Source of the DNA: Rhodovulum sp. P5
GTDB lineage: Bacteria; Pseudomonadota; Alphaproteobacteria; Rhodobacterales; Rhodobacteraceae
Direction: 5' to 3'
DNA length: 64,000 bases
Assembly: GCF_002079305.1 (NCBI RefSeq)
Contig: NZ_CP015041.1
Coordinates: 3,287 to 67,286, forward strand
The notes beneath the pieces were generated by a model, which did no database searches, was not told where the DNA came from, and was given only the letters and a program-made list of their open reading frames with translations. Made by a program: the position numbers and the translations under genes. Below are positions 59,973 through 64,000 of this stretch, piece after piece (positions within the stretch are counted from its first letter, which is position 1; every line of letters starts with the position of its first letter).

Positions 59973-61111
59973 TGGTCCGCCTCCGCAACCTGTTCAACCG
60001 GCGTGACAGGCGCCCCGGGGCGCACCTTGACGATACCGTCGGTAATCACCCGGTCGCCCGGTTCCAGGCCGGAAGTGATCACGACGCGGGCCGCAGCGGT
60101 CTTGCCCAAGGTTACGGGGCGCACTTCTGCGGTGCCGTCAACGAGAACATAGACGAACGCGCCATGTGGCCCTTGCATGACAGCGATACGCGGAATGAGG
60201 ATCGCGTCTTGCAGCGGACTCTCGATTGTGGCCCGTACGAACTGGCCGGGGAGAAGCTGCCTGTCGGGGTTGGCGACTACGGCGCGGGCCTTCAATGTCC
60301 CTGTTTCCTCGTCGAGCGAAGAAGAGGTGAAGTCGAGCGTCCCGGTCTGGCCATAAGGCGTTCCATCGCCGAGGCTGACGGTGACCTCGATCCGGTCGAT
60401 CGTGCCACCGCGGGCGGCACTCGCATCAAGCAGACTGCGGATTTCAGCCAGTTCCTTATCGGAGAATGCAAAATTCACATGAACGGGGTCGAGAACGGTG
60501 ATTTCCGTCAGCAGGCTGCTACTGGCATCGGTCCCGATCAGGCTACCTTCGGAGACTTCCTCGGTGCTGGTCACACCACCGATCGGCGCCGTAACGCGGG
60601 TATAGCCGAGGTTCAGTTCCGCGGAGCGCACGGAGGCTTCGGCAGCGGCCACGGCGGCGCGGGTCAACGCCTCGGTTGCGATGGCATCGTCGCGGGTCTT
60701 CTCTGAACCCACCGACTGCTTGAACAGATTCTCGGCCCTTTCAAGGTCGCGTACAGCTTGGTCGTGCTGGGCTTCGGCCTGCTGCAATTCAGCCTCGGCC
60801 TTGGCCAAGGCGACCTCATACGGGGCCGGATCGATCTCGAAAAGCACGTCGCCGGCAGCGACCTGCGCTCCTTCGGCGAAGTTTCGATGAAGCAGGATAC
60901 CGCCCACGCGCGCGCGGACCTCGACGTCGCGAAACGCAGAGACGCGCGCGGCATAGTCGTATGAAAGGATGACATCCTGAAGAGCAACAGTTTGCACTGA
61001 CACGTTGGGTGGGGGCGCACCCGTCCGTTGCTGAGCCGTGACGGAGAGCGGGAGCAGGAAGGCAAGCAGGAGACCTGCCGTAACGGCATACAGGTTTTGG
61101 GGCCTGATCAT
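59969..61111 (-). CDS. RND efflux adaptor (membrane-fusion protein)
   Basis: 380 residues from the ATG at 61111. An N-terminal signal or anchor ([20 protein letters not shown]) leads to the barrel-sandwich entry [21 protein letters not shown] coiled-coil hairpin ([20 protein letters not shown]) and the beta-barrel region [20 protein letters not shown] follow. It bridges the RND permease to an outer-membrane channel. It is coupled to the permease gene. Confidence 0.92.
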   Translation of the reverse strand: MIRPQNLYAVTAGLLLAFLLPLSVTAQQRTGAPPPNVSVQTVALQDVILSYDYAARVSAFRDVEVRARVGGILLHRNFAEGAQVAAGDVLFEIDPAPYEVALAKAEAELQQAEAQHDQAVRDLERAENLFKQSVGSEKTRDDAIATEALTRAAVAAAEASVRSAELNLGYTRVTAPIGGVTSTEEVSEGSLIGTDASSSLLTEITVLDPVHVNFAFSDKELAEIRSLLDASAARGGTIDRIEVTVSLGDGTPYGQTGTLDFTSSSLDEETGTLKARAVVANPDRQLLPGQFVRATIESPLQDAILIPRIAVMQGPHGAFVYVLVDGTAEVRPVTLGKTAAARVVITSGLEPGDRVITDGIVKVRPGAPVTPVEQVAEADQ

Positions 61112-61276
61112 GGCGATTACTTTCGATTGGATAACTTTGCGGGGATGCGGCTGCTTCGATGCGTTGGCAGCGGGCCTGAGAGGCGGCACGCCGATCTCTC
61201 TACAGCGCGCGGCCTCCCTCGGCCTTAAAGCGGGCTTTGTCCTTCGCCGGCCTCCCCCCGGCGGAGGGCGCGTTCG

Positions 61277-61774
61277 TCACTGGACGCGGGCCACCAGAAC
61301 GCCGGCGATCTCCATCATCGATTTGCCGGAGCCTTCAGCGATGGCGTTCAGCGATTGGTCGGGTGCCACGGTATATCCGGCAGCGGCCAGTTTGGCGGTC
61401 AGGGCGTCTTCGGTCATGCCCAAAGCCGGGGCCACTTCTGCCGGTGTGTGCTGCAGGATCTGCTGGCTCAGCGCAAAGACCGGCGGGCGGCCGCCGGTTT
61501 CACCGCCCATGGGCAGGAAGAAGACGGCACAGGCCAGTACCGAAGCGACCGCAGAAATCAGAAGCGGCCGGCCGGTCATGTATTTCGTCATCGGTTTCCA
61601 GTTGCGCCAGACATGCAGGACGAAGGGCAGGATCAGCACCATCGACAGCCATTCATGGATTCCGTGAAATGCGCTGGGGCCAACGTGGAAGAAGATCGCG
61701 ATCCCGGTGACCAGGGAAACGAGGAAGAGGGCGATGATTGTCGGTGTGGCATACCGCATCAGCGTGGAGGACAT
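61277..61774 (-). CDS. DUF4405 membrane protein
   Basis: 165 residues from the ATG at 61774 (AAGGAA upstream). Three spans: YATPTIIALFLVSLVTGIAI, FHGIHEWLSMVLILPFVLHV (two His, a likely heme-b or metal site), and PLLISAVASVLACAVFFLPM. The C-terminal 55 residues form a small soluble domain (ALGMTEDALTAKLAAAGYTV, then GSGKSMMEIAGVL). DUF4405 proteins resemble cytochrome-b-type membrane anchors. An inverted copy of the C-terminal domain lies at 62046-62213. Confidence 0.75.
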   Translation of the reverse strand: MSSTLMRYATPTIIALFLVSLVTGIAIFFHVGPSAFHGIHEWLSMVLILPFVLHVWRNWKPMTKYMTGRPLLISAVASVLACAVFFLPMGGETGGRPPVFALSQQILQHTPAEVAPALGMTEDALTAKLAAAGYTVAPDQSLNAIAEGSGKSMMEIAGVLVARVQ

Positions 61775-62045
61775 AAGACAGTTCCTTTGTTTGGGGGTCG
61801 GCAGGGCGCCGGCCCGATATGCGGTCAGGACGGGAGACAAGACGACGACTCGCGGGCGACTGACCTTGGCCCACCGAGTACTTCCCTTGCCTTACGGGAG
61901 ACTGAAGGGTGGGCAATTCCTCCGGCTCCGAAGAACGCTCCGATGCATGCCGTCGGTTTCTTTGCCGAGGATTGATCTTGCGGAAACCCGTTTTGAGCGA
62001 TGCACCAAACAGGACGCGCACCTGGTCGAACTTACCTTGTGAAAC

Positions 62046-62213
62046 GACACCGAGGTCGCCCCGGCTTTGGGGATGACCGAAGAGGCGTTGACCGCCAAGC
62101 TTGCGGCGGCGGGCTATACCGTGGCGCCGGACCAGTCGCTGACTGCCATCGCGAAAGGTTCCGGCAAATCGATGATGGAGATCGCCGGCGTGCTGGTCGG
62201 ACGCGGGCACTGA
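62046..62213 (+). pseudogene. Inverted partial copy of the DUF4405 C-terminal domain
   Basis: The plus frame reads TEVAPALGMTEEALTAKLAA, AGYTVAPDQSLTAIAKGSGK, SMMEIAGVLVGRGH and a stop. This is nearly identical to the end of the minus-strand DUF4405 protein at 61277-61774 (a few substitutions in about 53 residues). The N-terminal membrane part is absent, so it is a truncated, inverted duplicate. Confidence 0.8.
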
Positions 62214-62293
62214 CGAAAACGCCCTCGCCGGTGGATAAGTCCGGCAGGGCAGGCCCGCCTGAGGGTCGCAAGAGGCCGCGTGCTGGGGAGAGG

Positions 62294-63208
62294 TCAGCGC
62301 GCGGCCTCTTCCGTCTCGAAGACCGGGCCCACGGCGGCGGAGGTCACGCCCTCCCCCGCGCGTTCCAGAAACAGCACCGACAGGCCGATCTTGCGCGCAA
62401 GCGGGCGGCCCTTGTCACGCCCCAGCACCATCATCGCGGTGGCCCAGCCATCGGCCAGCATGCAGTTCGGCGCCACCACCGTGACAGAAGCGGGGCTCTG
62501 GGCCAGCGGCGCGCCGCGGGTCGGGTCCATCGTGTGGGACAGGCGCGCCCGGCCCACCTCCACCCAGTGGCGATAGTCGCCCGAGGTTGCGACAGCGGCA
62601 CCCGTCAGCGCCAGGACCGACTGCGCGGCGCGGTGGGCGTGATCGGGGCGTTCCACCGCGACCGCCCAGGGCTGCCCGTCCGGCTGGGTGCCGATGGCGC
62701 GGAGTTCCCCGTCGATGGACAGAAGCGCGGAGGTGATGCCGAAGCCTTTCACCGTCTCGGCCAGACGATCCACGCCATAGCCCTTGGCGATGCCGCAGAG
62801 ATCGAGCGCAACCGGGCCGTGCTTGCGCACCCGCAGGCCCGCGCGGTCCAGTTCCAGCACCTCATGTGCCGGGCGGCGCGGGACGGACAGGGCGGCCCGG
62901 ATGCCCTCCTCGCTCGCCTCGGCTGCGCAAAACCCCCAGGCCGAGACCGCATCGCCCATGGCGATGTCGAACGCCCCGTCAGAGGCCCGCCCGATGGCCA
63001 GCCCCGCCTCCAGCACCGCCATCAGATGCGCCGGCACCGCGACCCATGTGTCGGCCGGCGCGCGGTTCAGGCGCATCAGGTCGCTCTCGGGCTTCCAGGT
63101 CGACATCTGGTCGTCGATCTCGGCCACCGTCTGTGCCAGCGCGGCATGCAAGGGCGCCGGGTCGAACCCCGGCGCGGTGTATAGAATGGCCGACCAGCGC
63201 GTGCCCAT
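62294..63208 (-). CDS. apbE: ApbE-like FAD:protein FMN transferase
   Basis: 304 residues. Landmarks are the N-terminal MGTRWSAILY, DDQMSTWKPESDLMRLNR, SDGAFDIAMGDAVSAWGF, ALDLCGIAKGYGVDRLAETV, SIDGELRAIGTQPDGQPWAV and HTMDPTRGAPL, which follow the ApbE pattern (Asp and Thr/Asp metal ligands). It attaches FMN covalently to Thr or Ser of a target flavoprotein or membrane protein. No signal peptide or lipobox is seen. The frame upstream reads ALNGPT before the ATG with no alternative start. It follows the flavin reductase gene. Confidence 0.88.
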   Translation of the reverse strand: MGTRWSAILYTAPGFDPAPLHAALAQTVAEIDDQMSTWKPESDLMRLNRAPADTWVAVPAHLMAVLEAGLAIGRASDGAFDIAMGDAVSAWGFCAAEASEEGIRAALSVPRRPAHEVLELDRAGLRVRKHGPVALDLCGIAKGYGVDRLAETVKGFGITSALLSIDGELRAIGTQPDGQPWAVAVERPDHAHRAAQSVLALTGAAVATSGDYRHWVEVGRARLSHTMDPTRGAPLAQSPASVTVVAPNCMLADGWATAMMVLGRDKGRPLARKIGLSVLFLERAGEGVTSAAVGPVFETEEAAR

Positions 63209-63238
63209 GGTGGGGCCGTTCAGCGCGTGGGGATCATG

Positions 63239-64000
63239 TCAGTATACGTCCTCGACATAGCGTCCCTCCGCTTTCAGGGTGACGGGGAGAGGCCCGCGGG
63301 GCTCAGGATATCGTCCAGCGCCGCGGCCACGCCTTGCGCCATGCCGCGCCCGCCGCAGACCATGATCCGCGCGCCTTGTTCGATTAGGCCGCGTACCGCC
63401 TCGGCGTCGTTTCGCAGGGCGTCCTGCACATAGGCGCGGTCGGCGCTGCGCGAAAAGGCGGTGGTGACAGCGGTCAGGCGCCGTTCCTTCTGCCAGCGCG
63501 CCATTTCCACATCGTAAAGCAGGTCGCTTTCAGGCGAGCGCGCGCCGAAATAGAGGTGGATCGGCCGCCGGGCGCGGTTGGCCCGCACGAACCCCGCCAG
63601 CGGCCCGATGCCGGTGCCCGCGCCGATCAGGATCAGCGGTTTGGCGTCGGCGGGCGCATGGAAGGCCGGGTTGCGGCGCAGGAAGGCATGCATGGTGTCG
63701 CCCGGCTGCAGCTCCATCAACTGCCCGGAACACAGGCCGCCCGGATGTTTCTTCACGCAGATCTCGACGAACCCGTCGCGCGCCCCGGAGGCCAGCGAGT
63801 AGTAGCGCGGGCGGGTGTCGCCCTGCGGCACCACCCCGATCAGATCGCCCGCCTGGAACCGGGCAAAGCCCTGTCCGGTCAGGCGCGCCCAGAGCCCGCG
63901 CCGCGGCAGGGCAAAGCGCAGGATGGCGGTGGGCGCCTGCACCTCGGCGCCATAGTCCCGGCGCGAGATCAGGCGCAGATCGGCCGTTTCCTGCAGGCGG
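63239..64000 (-). pseudogene. CysJ/P450-reductase-like flavoprotein, partial and frameshifted at its end
   Basis: The 5' end is beyond the window. Visible parts are the FAD-binding loop PRYYSLASGARDGFVEICVK with HPGGLCSGQL, the NADP site PLILIGAGTGIGPLAGFVRA and IHLYFGARSPESDLLYDVEM, then RAYVQDALRNDAEAVRGLIE and MVCGGRGMAQGVAAALDDIL. The annotated frame stops at 63274 with SPSP. One base different in the C-run at 63284-63287 would continue it as VTLKAEGRYVEDVY to the stop at 63241-63239. That is the conserved C-terminus of CysJ-type reductases (RYxxDVY), whose last aromatic residue stacks on FAD. This points to a 1-bp deletion or a sequencing error. Confidence 0.75.

Overview
The window looks like alphaproteobacterial DNA of the family Rhodobacteraceae (Rhodobacter/Paracoccus relatives). 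The evidence is high GC, a complete-looking sorbitol/mannitol operon of the smo-mtlK-xylB type known from Rhodobacter sphaeroides, a SoxE/SoxF-like cytochrome-flavoprotein pair, a VPLPA-CTERM sorting remnant and a heme-uptake cluster with its own ExbB/ExbD/TonB. No replication or partition gene is visible, so chromosome and plasmid cannot be told apart. Transposon debris and toxin-antitoxin pairs mark much of it as accessory DNA.

Layout. 1-4.8 kb: an operon on the minus strand with a repeat-rich membrane protein, a MoxR ATPase (in-frame stop near its N-terminus), a DUF58 protein and a BatA-like von Willebrand protein cut by the window edge. 5.7-26.2 kb: two copies of one IS5-type element, equal in length and apparently identical, lie in inverted orientation around 17.5 kb. 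The enclosed DNA holds a CadC-like regulator, integrase and CTERM remnants, a copper/silver operon (small His/Cys protein, CusB, CusA, CusF, CopC, CopD), a RelE/Xre and a VapBC pair, a frameshifted second IS5 element, a Tn3-family remnant with its 38-bp end, and two translationally coupled unknown genes.

26.6-35.6 kb: heme acquisition. The minus strand carries hmuS-T-U-V and the outer-membrane receptor; the plus strand carries a small exported protein, exbB, two exbD and tonB. A TGA-N9-TCA palindrome lies between the two arms. 35.9-40.0 kb: a periplasmic ClpP-like protein with a membrane partner, a cytochrome b561, an exported dioxygenase-fold protein and a ferric-reductase-like membrane protein. 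40.4-42.5 kb: SoxE/SoxF-like sulfide-oxidising pair. 42.5-44.0 kb: decayed and intact toxin-antitoxin genes.

44.1-53.5 kb: polyol catabolism on the minus strand: LacI-type regulator, smoE-F-G-K (ABC transporter), smoS, mtlK, a truncated fructokinase and xylB. The same 15-bp operator-like box sits in front of the regulator and in front of smoE. Transported sorbitol and mannitol would be oxidised to fructose; the decayed fructokinase suggests that fructose phosphorylation is supplied elsewhere.

53.6-64 kb: an IS21 istA remnant, a GIY-YIG-like protein divergent from a small Xre regulator across a palindromic operator, a START-like protein, an RND multidrug pump (adaptor plus permease, no outer-membrane factor), a DUF4405 membrane protein with an inverted partial copy of its own 3' end nearby, ApbE, and a CysJ-like flavin reductase whose last codons are out of frame.
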